From Planoprotostelium fungivorum (Eukaryota; Evosea; Variosea; Cavosteliida; Cavosteliaceae), in assembly GCA_003024175.1 (NCBI GenBank), contig MDYQ01000078.1, positions 154,203 to 218,202 of the forward strand: a DNA stretch of 64,000 nt, in the 5' to 3' direction. Position 1 is the stretch's first letter, and every line of letters begins with the position of its first letter. Shown piece after piece: positions 47,001-59,258 of this stretch. The notes under the pieces are model-generated. The model saw only the letters and a list, made by a program, of their open reading frames with translations. It had not been told where the DNA came from and made no database searches. The translations under genes were made by a program, and so were the position numbers.

Positions 47001-48884
47001 ATCAGGAGACTCTTTGGAATCGACAGCATCGAGAGGGCCATGCCCCTAGTCATCGTATACCTGGAGCAATACAGTAGACTGGACGGGAAGGTGGACCGAC
47101 GGGGGAGAACATTGGAGGAGAGGAGGAGGGGAACACGGGGCTGCATGTCTGGGGAGACCTTGAGCCACATCCTCTCTCACTACCTCCGTCGTACACATCA
47201 CAACTACCAGTGTCTATTGAATGATGAAGAGAGGGTGAGGGACGAGAGGAGACGGAGACTGACGGATGTAGAGGAGATATCAAGAGAAGGACATCGATGA
47301 ACAGATGGGAATCATCCTGGTGGAGAGCATCCAGATGTGTTACACTTGTGGAGGATGGAAGGACCGTGAGAGCGAAGGAGAGAGAGAGACGAAGATCACA
47401 ATCTTGATCCAACTCCTCCAATTGAATGCGATCGCAGCCAGGGACAGTCGACCGTTTCAGGTGGAGGGAGAGGGGAAGGGAAAACTGAATGGAACAGAGT
47501 GACGGCGGATCGATGGGATATTATGACAAGATGAGAGGAGAGATGATGCGGACGATCGAAACATTGTTCGAAAGCATAAGAGAGAGTAAGGTGACGCAGG
47601 AGAGAGTGCTACGTCGCATACAAGAGGTGAGAGAGAGGAGGGGAAGGGATTGACGGGGAAAGGAATTGGATGGAGGAAGGCACATCGATCAAGAGTGGGA
47701 GAGGAAGATCCGAGGGCGAGTGTCATACGGAGATCTGACGCATCTATTGTGTCAGCATCTTCACTTGGAGATGTCCATGGGGTTAGATTGCGATACCATC
47801 TTGGCCTACATCAACGCCATTCACTCTCTCACTCTCCTTCACGTGTCCACCTCAAACGATGAAGGTGAGAGGATAGTCTGTCAAAACTGAATGGATGCAG
47901 ATGAGGGAAGGGACGATTGTCTGAAGGAGACGACGTTGCAATTCTCAAACATGATACAAGAGTTTCGGGTGAAGAACACACAAGTGGTGAAGGGAATCAT
48001 CTCGTACATCTTGGAATACAGTCCAGAACGAGAGGCGATGAATCAAGCGATGCACGCCATACAGTGTGAAGAAGCAGTGAGGAATTGAGGCACAAATGAA
48101 ACTGAGAGACTACGAGGAAGAGGGAGTCATGGAGATCTCAGAGGAGATGACAGTCAAGATCTCTTGCATATCCATAGCTCTGTCACATTTCATCAAAACG
48201 CTCCATCAAGGTACGATTCGTCTCTTTCTCTCTCATGTGTGCAGGTCTATACGAATATACGATGGACATTCTAAAGTCCGTCTTCTATCTCATCAACAGT
48301 GGGTCCATCATCGATTCATCCTCAGTATCCAAGTGAGTTGTGTCTCCGTTCGAGGCTGAACTCTCCAGACTTCTCACCTTAGTGAAGCTCCTGCTGGATA
48401 TCTTCATCAAAAGGATGGATGAAGAGATGAGAGTGAAGGGTAGATCATCTCATTCAATCGATCTGATCACCAGACAGATGGTCTGTGTCCTCTTCTATCC
48501 GATGATTCGAGCATCGAAGAGCTACGATCGATGAGAGTGATCAATCGATTGATGGACGATTGGTTCAGCATGAAAGATGCCTTTTCATCCGTAAGGGAAC
48601 ACATGTTCGATGGATTGATGAGTGCAGGGTAACAACAAGAGAGTGCCTGCCATTACCTACAGGATGCAGATGTTCCAGGACCGCTTAGACTTGCTGTTGA
48701 GGAGGAACAGGCATTTCAAGGGATACGACAGAGGTGAGGAGAGAGGACGAGTAGAGTCTGATCGAAGGCAGCCAAGAGGATGATCAACGACACTGAACGA
48801 ACCTCACAGACAGGAGAGGAACGAAAGAGGAAGAGCAGTGAAGGAAAGAAGAGGGAGGGCAATGGAGTAAAGAAGAGAGGTTGA
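44097..48884 (+). CDS. FANCI: Fanconi anemia group I protein homolog
   Basis: Partner of FANCD2 in the ID complex that clamps DNA at interstrand crosslinks. ATG 44097 begins MQSGSGGASSVTSGLFEAS. About 1,250-1,300 residues after splicing, close to the family length. The helical solenoid matches FANCI in order: LRLIDKCPPEDVPNLLFIL near 45,050, MMVCMANRVEGVKGEMM near 45,270, IFAQIAEGSESQREQYTILF near 45,620, FILIRKLMMIPTLKSKKLCV near 45,920, SIERAMPLVIVYLEQYSRL near 47,030, and the C-terminal KRVPAITYRMQMFQDRLDLL near 48,650. A basic tail (GEERKRKSSEGKKRE) fits the family. An E/K/R-rich acidic-basic stretch at about 46,610-46,810 is an insertion. FANCD2 is the alternative but fits less well. Confidence 0.75.
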
Positions 48885-48906
48885 TAGAGGATTGTATGAT
48901 GATCTT

Positions 48907-50460
48907 CTACACGATGGGAGAGGTGGCCTGGTGTGCAATTCCACAAGTGTCGTAACCGATCTCCAAGTGGATGTAACCGTCACTGTGATCCATGAATGAA
49001 GTGGAGGTGAATGGTATGTGATGTGAGGAGAGGAGATGATGAGATGTTATGAGAGTAATGTATCATGTGTAATAGATGAGATGAAGGTGTAACGCACATT
49101 CCCCACGATGTTCCCCAGGAGTTACTGATATTCGGTTAAAAGAACTCGATGTGTGTGAACTCACCGAACGATCCAGTAATCTCCAGCTTGTGCGTCTGTA
49201 CCGTAACCGACCAATTGAACCTATTCTGTGTGAACAACTCGATTCGATCAACGAACGTACACAGTGATCGAGGAGGTTGATGTACGCGCAGTTCTCCCAA
49301 GTCATCACTCCAGAGACATAATCCTGCCACGAAGCTTTGCGAGGTCAATGCATTGCACTTGCACTGAATGATCTCACCCGCATCCACGCACACCGAGAGG
49401 GGTCCCCAGCTCACCAGATTTTCCTATCCAATTGAGTTGCGTCATTTCATCGCGTGGCTCACCTTCAGTTCGGTTTCCGAGTACCAGCTTGTGGCCTGGA
49501 GGTGTCAGATTGCGTTTCTTCCTTCGACTCACGTATTGCCAGGTGGATATCTTGGCGACTGTCTCGTTCTGCTGGAAGGAGCAAGTTTGGTCCACCGCAG
49601 CGTAAGGGTACGAAGCGTTTGATTCTATACCTCCCGCAGCGATGACTGTCTCGATGAGTGACTCATCGGAGGCTTCACTTCACCGTAATCGTAAGCTGAT
49701 CCGGGCTCTCCTCCGTTGCAACCTCCGTCTGAATCATCACAGTCCACGATCTGCTGCATCGATAATGCCAGGTCGTCGGCTATATTCATCATCAGCCATC
49801 TCATCATGCAGTCTGACCACCTTTGGCCTTTCCAGCCATGATCCATTGACTCTCGATGCTCTCTGTGACACTCACTGCCCAGCAGCTGCCGCACTGTCCC
49901 TGATCTTTCACTTTAGTGACGAATCCTTGTTTTCTGTAGTCCAGTTCCTTGGGTGCTTCCTCCGTTGTGATCTAATGCAGGTCAGCCTCTGCGATCATCC
50001 GTTCGTCTGTACCTTAGGAGTTAGAGTGGGCACACCCTCTTTTCTCTCGTACGCTGGAACCTTTGCTGTGAGGTACTGTTGTCTGAACTCCTCAGAGGAC
50101 AAGTCTGTTGCTCTTAGTTTGACTGCGAATCTCGCTTACCTGAGAATTTAGTGACTCCGAATTGAGTTCTGCCACTCGACTTCTTGTTCCTCTGTTCAGA
50201 ACGTTTCAAACTCTCCTGTGAAGAGTCAGAGAGATCGATTCAAATCCCCCACATGAAAGTGTCCTAAACGGATCAAGTATTCCTCAGGGGTATAACTCTT
50301 TCCATGCTCTTGAATGAATCTGTTGAAAGTTTGAACTGTTTGGATTAGCATAATCCTTCTCAAACGCTGCACCTGTTGCATGTGGATATCTCTGCGTGTA
50401 TTGTTGAACGCCTAAGGCGAACCCAATCAATATTAACTGCACCAGAAGGACACCTCGCAT
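48907..50460 (-). CDS. Papain-family cysteine protease (cathepsin L/K type)
   Basis: ATG 50460 opens a signal peptide ([17 protein letters not shown]). The I29 inhibitor prodomain follows: [18 protein letters not shown], then [17 protein letters not shown]. The mature enzyme starts near [19 protein letters not shown], with the oxyanion Gln and catalytic Cys in [11 protein letters not shown] near 49,890. [14 protein letters not shown] follows, then the catalytic His in LDHCVQLVGYG and Asn in NSWGTSWG, each at an exon junction. The end [19 protein letters not shown] is typical; TAG 48907-48909. Lysosomal or secreted. It is convergent with FANCI, only 22 bp between stops. Confidence 0.9.
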
Positions 50461-50884
50461 CGTGGATGGTTTTTAGGTGGAAACTGGCTTTTGTCGTGGC
50501 CGTTCAATTTTTTGTGACATCATTTACACCTTGTTTGTAAAAGGTCTGAGTCAGCTCCACAAACTTGGTCGAGTAGTGCTAATCACCATTGAGCATTACT
50601 TCTCTCATTGTTCTTGAAGATGACAGTCTCCTTCATAATATGCAACATTTCACATGGATTAGTCAAGTCTATTCAACAGATTGATCGTCATCTTCCTTTA
50701 TGGATGTCGGAGGAACTGGACTGCTTGAGTTTGGTCACCATCGTGAACGCCGATCGCGGTCGGAATCTTTCGGAGAGCTCTTGCAAGAACAGTACACGGA
50801 AAATTGAATGTCCCCGAAGCTTCTGACGTCAGAAGCGTTTTCTCAGCAATTCAACAACAGAACACAAGGAAACCGCAAGACAAC
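50461..50884. promoter_or_regulatory. Divergent promoter region (protease / transaldolase)
   Basis: No gene supported in these 424 bp. A 72-codon ORF at 50608-50826 has no domain. The region is AT-richer near the protease start and GC-rich toward transaldolase. Confidence 0.4.
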
Positions 50885-52169
50885 ATGAGCAACACACTCG
50901 AACAATTCAAACAAGTAACAATCTTCGATTGCATTCGAAACTAATTCGATACCAGCTCACAACGGTGGTAGCTGATACTGGAGACTTCAACGAGTTCAAG
51001 GAATACAAGCCCCAAGACGCTACTACTAATCCATCTCTCTTGTTGAGCGCTTCTGCTCTGCCTGCTTACAAGAACCTCTTCGACGATGCCATCGGTTACG
51101 CTAAGAAGAAGGGAGGAAGCATCGAGGAGCAGGTGTGAGATACGAAAGCGACACATCGCTCACACGAACAGATCTCATCGGCAGCTCTCAAACTGGGAGT
51201 CAACTTTGGTGTCGAGATCCTCAAGATCGTCCCCGGACGTGTCTCCACTGAGATAGAAGCCAAATTCTCCTTCGACACTGAGGCTTGCATCCAGAAGGGA
51301 AAAGAGATCATCGCCCTCTACAAAGGTGCCGGCATAGACAAGGAACGCGTTCTCATCAAGATCGCCTCCACATGGGAAGGTGAGACCATTCCATCTCCTC
51401 TCCATTCATTAGACTAGGCATTCGCGCCGCCGAACAATTGGAGAAGGAGGGTATTCACTGCAACTTGACTCTCCTCTTCTCTCTCGCTCAGGCCGTCGCC
51501 TGCGCCGAAGCTGGAGTCACTTTGATCTCACCTTTCGTCGGACGCATCACCGACTGGTACAAGTCCAAAGAAAAGAAGGACTCCTACCCCATCGAATCTG
51601 ATCCAGGTGCACTCTCTTCATCATCATTCTTCTTCCATCACTCACACATGCAGGTGTTGTATCTGTGAGAACCATCTACAACTACTACAAATCCCACGGA
51701 TACAAGACCCTCGTCATGGGTGCTTCCTTCAGAACCAAAGAGCAGGTGCGTCACTCTCCTTCTATTGGTGTCATATCTACTGCACTGTCTCCTACGCTTC
51801 CTCTTCTATTCCCTCAGCTGATGTTGTAGGTACTCGCACTGGGTGGTTGTGATCTGTTGACCGTCTCGCCTAAATTACTGGGTGAGATCGCCAAGTTGAA
51901 CGACAAGCCTGAGAAGTACCTGGACCCTGCCAAGACCACTCAAGTCCCCAAGGTATGTGAATGAGAATCTCTAGTGCTCATCTACACAGATCGATGCCTC
52001 CGAGAAGAACTTTAGATGGTTGATGGTGAGCTGAGAAGATGGAGAAACGGTCTAATGAGTGCAGAATGAGGACGAGATGGCCACCGAAAAGCTCTCTGAG
52101 GGAATCAGAAAATTCAACGCCGATGCAGGCAAACTCGAGGCTGAGCTGAAGAAGGCTCTGAGCGCTTAG
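50885..52169 (+). CDS. Transaldolase
   Basis: Pentose phosphate pathway enzyme moving a dihydroxyacetone unit from sedoheptulose-7-P to glyceraldehyde-3-P. ATG 50885 begins [10 protein letters not shown]; an intron follows. Landmarks: [51 protein letters not shown] (Schiff-base Lys), [32 protein letters not shown], and [12 protein letters not shown]. The C-terminus runs to TAG 52167-52169. Length about 320-330 residues, usual for class I. Strong C/G-ending codon bias implies high expression. Confidence 0.95.
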
Positions 52170-52398
52170 AATGAAAGAAAAGACTCTTTATTTTCTATTT
52201 TATTCGACTGAGAAGTTTCACGGAACCAGTCACCGCGATGTCATGAAATTTTTAAAAACACCCCAGAACAAACGACTGGTTCGCCATGTTCTCCAAGGAG
52301 GCTCAGACAGCAACCAAAATGCCCAGGTACTTCACCCTATCTCTTGTATTGTATGCCAATAGACTTCCAGGTTTACCTGGCCCATCAACTTCGACAGC

Positions 52399-54034
52399 AT
52401 GAGGGCGTATAGACTCCACTGGAATCAATTCCTTTGCATCATGTCGTTCATAGTCCTCGTTGGAAGTATCAGTAGCGTTGATGCTGCCACTACCAATCTC
52501 CAAAACTGCTTCACTGGCTCATTCGATGCTTCGGTCGATTTGTTCCCTGTTAAGAGTTCAGGTGAGATACTAACCTCTGGAACTCTTTTCAAGAACTCAT
52601 TTGTGTAACAGTTAGGTTCGCCAAGAGCTTCACCATCGAATATTTCAAATCTTACAAGGTGATCGCATTTAAGTGAAGACGTAAAATGACTGAGGATACA
52701 GACCATCACAGAGAACGGTCGAGTCTTCGTGTTGTATCAGTGTGGGACGCCTCAACCTACGGGCAACTTCCCAAGCAACACCAAGTTTTTCTCTGTGCCA
52801 ATTTCTTCTGCAGCCGTGGGGGCCACCACCGACGTCACCTTCTTGGAGGCTTTCGGTGCCGGTCCTTCCATCGTAGCAGTCGATGTACGTCTTCACCAGT
52901 GTCACGTTTGAAAGACTGATCGTTATAGAACACCTACACTACTCCGACCTCTGCCTGTGTGATACAGAGAATCAACAATGGAATGATCAAGAGCTTCGGA
53001 GGATACAACCTATCCTCAGCCGATGTCCTCTTTGACAGCAGCGCGAGCAACAACAACAACATCAGCATCTACGCATCTACAGAGCCAACTCCTCTTGCGG
53101 TGAGACATCCTCCATCACGTGTCCGCTGAGTCTCTTCACAGAGAACAGAGACCATCAAGCTATTTGCTGCTTTCTACAACGCAGAAGACAAGGCAGCCCA
53201 GTTCTTCAACAACACAGTGAGTGTTGAGCAGTGTGAATGGAATCGTGACCTCCACAGCTCAACAACTACAACTGCTGGAAATCCAAAGTAAACAGCACTG
53301 CCAGCAGACCGGTCATCGCCTTTGTCAATTACTACGATGGTGAATGGAGCATCCCCCAGTCTGGCTTCAAGCCCGGACTCGTCGCAGATGCTGGTGGTCA
53401 ACTTGCCGGCCTCAGTACCACCTACACTGATCTTCCCTCTCTTGTCGCCGACCTCAATGCGAGAGGTGAGAGGAATGCTTCTTGCAGTGACTGAATCCTG
53501 TAGGAGTGGATATCGTCATCGATGAGTCCTACTTTCTAGATGGATTGCCCTCCTTGGACATGGTTCTGGCCAATTATGGTCTGAATTCCAGCAACTACAC
53601 ATCCCAGAGATGGGGAAAGAACATCTACAGAGTGGATGGACAGATCACCTCTTCCTACAGCTTTGATTGGTTCGATGGAGGACAGGTGTGTGGATGTCAT
53701 CCTTCCTCCACTGACTCCTTCAGGTCTTTGCAGATGCCGTACTGAACGATTTCATGAACATCATCAACTCCTCTCTACCCACTCCCAGTGAGAAATGGCA
53801 GTGTAACGAGGAATAATACGGATAGGTTACAAGAGAGTGTGGATCAGATCCATCTATAACGAGACCCCTAAAGTGTACAATCCCAATGATTGCAAGGATT
53901 ACAGTCAGCCAACTCTCTCTCCATCGCCCACTTGCACTGTGCAGAATTCCAACAATTCCAGCGCTGTCAGCCTCATGCATGTTGGTGTCCTCCACGTTGC
54001 CGCCCTCTTGTTGGCCGTTGTATCTCTCATCTGA
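52399..54034 (+). CDS. GPI-anchored periplasmic-binding-protein-like (siderophore/metal binding type)
   Basis: ATG 52399 opens a signal sequence (FLCIMSFIVLVGSISSVDA). The fold resembles class III solute-binding proteins of the BtuF/FhuD type: FAKSFTIEYFKSYKTITENG, VLYQCGTPQP, VTFLEAFGAGPSIVAVD, IFASTEPTPL-like and IKLFAAFYNAEDKAAQFFN, ASRPVIAFVNYYDGEWSIP, AGGQLAGLSTTYTDLPSLV, VDIVIDESYF, and DWFDGGQVFADAVLNDF. The C-terminus has an S/N-rich spacer then a hydrophobic end (LMHVGVLHVAALLLAVVSLI) at TGA 54032, a GPI-anchor signal. Bacterial partners of such proteins are ABC importers; none is encoded here. Probably captures a ligand at the cell surface. Homologs in fungi are known to me only from general memory. 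Confidence 0.68.
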
Positions 54035-54174
54035 TGAGATTCATAATACAACATTCATCTGCTCACAGACTGTCTTGTATTGTACACGAATTGCATTCCA
54101 GAGTACATCTGTACAAGCATCATTTCGATGGATTATTGCCGTGTGACTTGGCAGAGTTCTATTTTATTAGGGCT

Positions 54175-57100
54175 TTATGTGTCGACCACTGGATTATCGA
54201 TTCTCTTCTTGTTTGCTTCTTCTGTCTTCAACCAATTTCTACGGGATAATCCCTCGTAGAAGAAGACCACCCTCTCATGGGCTCTGATGGAACCCGGTCT
54301 GAAGTTGATCAGACTGAGACCATCCAATGATACGGCACGCGATAGAGCTACGTAAGCCTACACACACTCAGTCTCCCTCGTCATCTCCTCTCACCTGTCC
54401 CGCTTCAAAGATCCGATCCATGCTGACCACCACCCGAGGAATCGTCATCCCTTTCTCCGTCAGAGGCAGAAGCAGTCTCAGCCTCACCTTGGCTCTTGTG
54501 GATGCTGAGGGCCCAGGCGAGATTGAGGGGAAACTGTCTCCTGCTGGCCATGATGGATCCTCCCACCTCCACGTGCCATTCTTCTCGGGTCACAGTGTGC
54601 ATCACATCCGTTCCTCTGCAGTTGAACTTCACCACGGGGCACAGGATCATCTCCGAGGATCCCTTCTCTTCCTTCTCTTGGTACCCCACTACCACTCCCT
54701 TGGCTCCATTCACCAAGTCTCGCTCAAAGTTTAGATTCCTGACCCTGTCATTCTCTCATGCTATCGAGAGACTCACCTGAGGAGTATGACTTGGGCGTCC
54801 ATCTTCAGCTCTAAGACTGTCGGTGCAGGGCAGCTCTTCTCTAGCATCTGCATATGCGATGAATTGGGATATTTGCTAGAGTCTTCGCATTTGGCTCGGA
54901 AGATGTCTCCATTCAATTCTTTCAGTCTTCTCGCATTCTCTTCTTCCACTTGGTGTTTCATCGGATCTGTGCTCCATCAACCATTGTATGAAATAGAAAT
55001 CATCATGCAGACGAAGCTTGTGTCAGGGTACAACCGAATGATCGACTCACACAACCGAGTGGGCTCGACACCATTCTCTGTCGTCAGATTTTGTCTGCCC
55101 AACTGCTCTAGCATCTCAGACGAACTCTCGGATATCTTCCCCGTTCTGACTTCGTTGAGGAGGGAAGAGAAACGAGGATCGGGCTGTCTGAAGACCTGGG
55201 ATGGTCAGCATTCCTTGGAGTCGATTCTGTTGTACATTCACCTTCTCTAACTGGACACTGGTTGCTGTCACACAACTCCACGAAGAGGCTTCGAAGCAGA
55301 ATTTGACGGCACTTCTGGTTTCTACCGGAGGTAACTGAAAGAAATCTCCACACAGAATCACTTGTATGCCTGAAGACATCAACATCTGAGAGAAGAGATG
55401 AAGACATCAACATCTGAGAGAAGTGAGGAACGTACCTCCAAAGGGCTTCTCCTCCTTTCGAATGCGCCTAGCTACATATTCCAACTTATCGAAGAAATCA
55501 GCGGAAACCATGGAGATCTCATCGATCACGAGGACATTTGCAGACAGCCATCTCTTCTTCGAATTTGCATTTGCTTCCACCATGCTGACTAATGACTCCA
55601 CGTCTTTGTCCCCTTTCACTCATCAGCGATCGAACATGTTGCACACTCACCGATACCGAATCCAGCGAAAGAATGTACAGTGCTTCCACCTGGGATGATG
55701 TCACGAGAGAGAAGAGAAGAGATCATACCTATGTTACAGGCAGCTATACCCGTGGATGCAGTGACAAACACCGAATCGTATCCGTGTAGTTTCTTCAAAA
55801 TTTTGATGATTCGGCCCAGCAGGAAACTCTTTCCTGACACGATCAGCCACCGCCACTTGATGTCACACCTGTTCCAGCGGCCCCAGTGAGGTAGAAAGAA
55901 CGACCGTCCATGGCCAGAGCCAACACCTTCGTCTGCTCTTCTGATAGTTCCACTTCTGGCTCCGGTGTCTCTTCGATGATCGTCACGTGACTGGAAGGGC
56001 TCAGACTGGTCAACCCAGAGAGCAGTCCGGGGCGTGACAGCGGTGAGCTCAGATCCCTCGATGAGAAATTTCCAGGAACAGATGACACGTTCCTCACGTT
56101 CCTCGTGAAGTGTTGACTCATTGGAACGACCTATCGAGTGAGCTTTTCTCTTTCGTTCGCCTCACATTTGTTTTCTGCTGTGTCTCGCCTCTGCGATCAA
56201 AGAGGGGATGTATGGAAGGTCCATGGTCAACGACTCCCTCTGTTTTCATTCCCTCACCTTTCGATGATTCTGAAGGAGTGAATACAGGCCTGTTGTCTTG
56301 AGTCAAGTGAAGGATGATCTTCTCACTTTGGAGTGGGCACAGAGAGACGATTGGTCAGTGTACGTTGGTTCTTGTTCCCCACAGTGACGAGACTCGCCTG
56401 CTTCATTTTCTTCGGTGTCGTGGGAGCTGAACCTCCGCCTGAGCTGAGTCCCCTCTGGCTTGCTGCGTCTGCATTGCCTTCATCCAACTCGTTCTTCTCC
56501 GGTGTCTTCCCTGTGAGGTCCACCATGGGTGTCTGACATTGTGTCATCTCATCTCCCTTGACATTCTCCAACGAGGGTGAGATGAAGACTTTCTTTCTTA
56601 TATTCCACTCACTCCTTCGTGTTCAAAGGACCACAAGACATTCAGTCCTTCTTCCGTGATCTCCAATTTCTTTGTCACTGCGTCGCGTTGTATACATTTC
56701 TTTTCTAATAGGTATGCCGCTTGGTTTCTTTCTTCTTTCAGGTTCGTTGGACGAGAGGATCTCACCTCAATCTACCCTCCTTACACTGAGTCACCGATTT
56801 CCAGTGAGGACTTCCCGTGTATGACTTCATCTCTTTGCTCCCCACCAACAGTTGTGACACTTCCTGTACGGTCATTCCTTTGGGATAACTTTGAATGGCA
56901 GATAGGAGGAATGAAAATTGAGGTGAGTTCGATCGGATGATGTTGATCGGTACTTGTCGTCTACTCCCCATCCATTCATTCGACGGTTGCTCCATTGTTG
57001 TCTCTCTCTCTGTCTTCTCTCTCTTTACCTTCTCTCTCTCTATCCTCTCTCTCTCTGTCTTCTCTCTCTCTGTCTTCTCTCTCTCTGTCTTCTCTCTCTC

Positions 57101-58055
57101 TGTCTTCTCTCTCTCTGTCTTCAGAGCTGATCCGTTTGCCAATGGAGGGGGTGATGTCATTCCATGGGTTGATCTTGTGTCGCTCGATGATCTCTGTGCG
57201 ACCTGAGAGTTGTGTTGATTCAGGTGATGGAGATGATACATACCTGGGGTACATACGGCGTGTGTGTGATCTGAGGTGTGTGTCTCGCTGGAGAGCTGTT
57301 GGTAGAGGGCAAGAGGATTTGACCCGACTGAACAGATGAGGGGAGGAGTGGAATAGGATTCACTCACTGGACGAACAAGAGAGGAAGAGGGATTGATGAA
57401 AGAACTTCCATGACCACCTAGATTACGCATGGATCCCCTCTGACTGATATCGTCACGCAGCTGAATCGATGAGTGATCTTACCTCGAATGGAAGTCGGTA
57501 ACGGTGTGTTCCATGTGATTCGAGACGAGAGGGTGTTGTACAGCTGGATGGTTCACGCTCTTCTCAGTGGTTGGATATCTCACCTTGGGGGATGTCTATG
57601 CGCTGACGTTTGACGCCGTGTACTGTACTGACAAAAGAGGAGGGGATGGTTTCAGATATTGAATCTTGTGAGGGCAGGATGTTTGAGTGATCTAATGCAT
57701 CTCTCGCTGCTCTGTTGATCAGTCAGTGAGACCGGGTGTGGAATAAGATCCAATCATCGAGCACCTGTGGACATTTATGGTACGCTGCAAGTCCTCTTTC
57801 AATTCACGACTTTCCATTGGAATATTGTCCAATACACTCTGCAGTAAATGCACATCATCTGCTTCCGTCTGCTACACGATATCAGAACTTCTATCATAGA
57901 TACTTGTTCAAAGTAGGGATGACTGCCATCTCACCCTTTCTTCTTCCGGGAGGAATTGCCTCAGACAATCTTTGGCCAATGTATCATCTGAACTTAAAGA
58001 AGACAACAAAAATGGTATGTTTGCTGGGTCTGGTGTCGAACTAAGGATCGCTCTA
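54175..58055 (-). CDS. PIF1: Pif1-family DNA helicase with long N-terminal extension (5' end unresolved)
   Basis: 5'-3' helicase of the Pif1/RecD-like superfamily 1B. Catalytic motifs in order: Walker A GAAGTGKSFLL (split by an intron near 55,850), [25 protein letters not shown], Walker [10 protein letters not shown] near 55,530, [40 protein letters not shown] and [12 protein letters not shown]. It ends at TAA 54175-54177 after [14 protein letters not shown]. Upstream exons stay in frame through a disordered region with (EREKT)n repeats and a possible winged-helix segment ([20 protein letters not shown]). The open frame reaches an acceptor-like CGACAG at 58,056. The first exon was not found; it may lie in, or have been cut off by, the AT-rich block beyond 58,190. 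The N-terminal part could also be a separate gene. Confidence 0.75.
57000..57122. repeat. 15-bp minisatellite coding (EREKT)n
   Basis: Units of CTCTCTCTGTCTTCT type repeat about seven times with variants. On the minus strand they encode EREKT pentapeptides inside the Pif1 N-terminal region. The 15-bp unit keeps the frame whatever the copy number. Confidence 0.9.
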
Positions 58056-58289
58056 CTGTCGATCAGTACAAAGTTTGTCAGATTCAAAAGTTAACTTGAG
58101 ACGAGAATTGCTAGGTCTTTGCGTGAATCGAGCTAACTTGGACACACGAGTGGGCTGTTGGCTTGACATCGTGAAATGTGATGCGATCAAAAATACCAGT
58201 TCCTTGGAAATTGGAGCACATCATATAAAAAGAGGGTATTATAGTGCATTTATCTACAACTCACCACACACTAAATGCTTGCTTCCTAT

Positions 58290-58830
58290 GATCTGTTTGG
58301 AAATTCTTTGGAAATGATTTGTAAGCTTTCATGCACTCTCAGTATGCTTTATGCAGACTAGTTGGAAACCTCTACACACTACCTGCTTGCTTGCTGAGCC
58401 ACTTTGGCTCAGCAAGCATTACTGTGTGCTTTGTGTTTCTCTTTGTGTCTGCTCAGAACATACTTTGTGTGCACCACCTCATCACATCTCAGCAGGCTAT
58501 AGTATGCCTTAGTATGCCTTAGCAGACCATAGTCAGTCTCAGCAGTCTATAGCAGGTCTCATCAAGTCTTTGCTTGCCTTAGCATGCTTAGGCAAGTCTT
58601 TGCTTGCCTTAGCATGCTTAGGAGCATGTGGGTGGGCCTTAAGTGTTATGTTTCCATTGGTGTCTGCTAACAACATGCTTTGTGCACACATCTTTATTAC
58701 ATGTACAGACTATAACCCATATTTGGAAGATGTTTTGTAAGCTTCTGTGTGCCCAGAGCATGCTTTATACAGACTGGGTATAAATCTCTACTCACCACCT
58801 GCTTGCTGAACCACAAAGTGTTTTTTTTGC
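58290..58830. repeat. Diverged direct repeats and CTTAGCATGC-type short tandems
   Basis: Two copies of a segment starting TTTGTAAGCTT and ending in CTGCTTGCTGA(G/A)CCAC lie at about 58,318-58,402 and 58,733-58,815. A second pair (TGTCTGCT-AACAT-CTTTGTG) lies at about 58,447-58,473 and 58,660-58,687. Between them are short tandems: TTTGCTTGCCTTAGCATGC twice (58,568-58,621) and AGTATGCCTTAG. This may be a terminal or subterminal region of the element. Confidence 0.6.
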
Positions 58831-59258
58831 CTCATATCTCTTATTATTCATCTTCATGCATTATTTCTTGTTGTTGTATGCTGTTAGTTCTCTCTCAAAC
58901 AGTCATTTGAGATTCTCAGATTCTTCATTCAGCTCACACTTCTTACCTCTGATCTTTGTATTCTGTATCCTATGTTTTAAGCAGTCCACAATGCTTTGTG
59001 GGAGCTGAATGATTACATCATTGTATGCAGAGTTTCACCATTGAATCATAGTAAAATGTAGTAATTAGGTAATATTATAGTAAATATAGTAATTTTGCTG
59101 GGTAAATAGTAAGAATAGTAAAAATTGGTAAGATGGTAATGTTATATAAAGTAGATTTATAGTAATATTAGCAAGATATCAGTGCTTTCAGTGCTTGTCA
59201 AGAGCACAAAAAAGAAGATTTCCTTGTTTTCCTATGTTTTACCCAGAAATATTAAAAT
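58831..59258. other. AT-rich non-coding part of the element
   Basis: No ORF of note. It contains runs such as GTAGTAATTAGGTAATATTATAG with repeated TAGTAA/TAATAT words, perhaps regulatory or origin-like. No function can be assigned. Confidence 0.4.

Noticed and set aside
44097-48884. FANCD2 instead of FANCI
   Set aside because: The FILIRKLMMIPTLKSKKL segment and the C-terminal RVPAITYRMQMF helix fit FANCI better; a profile search should settle it.
56995-57339. SLSLSSL-repeat ORF on the plus strand
   Set aside because: Antisense of the EREKT minisatellite in the Pif1 gene.
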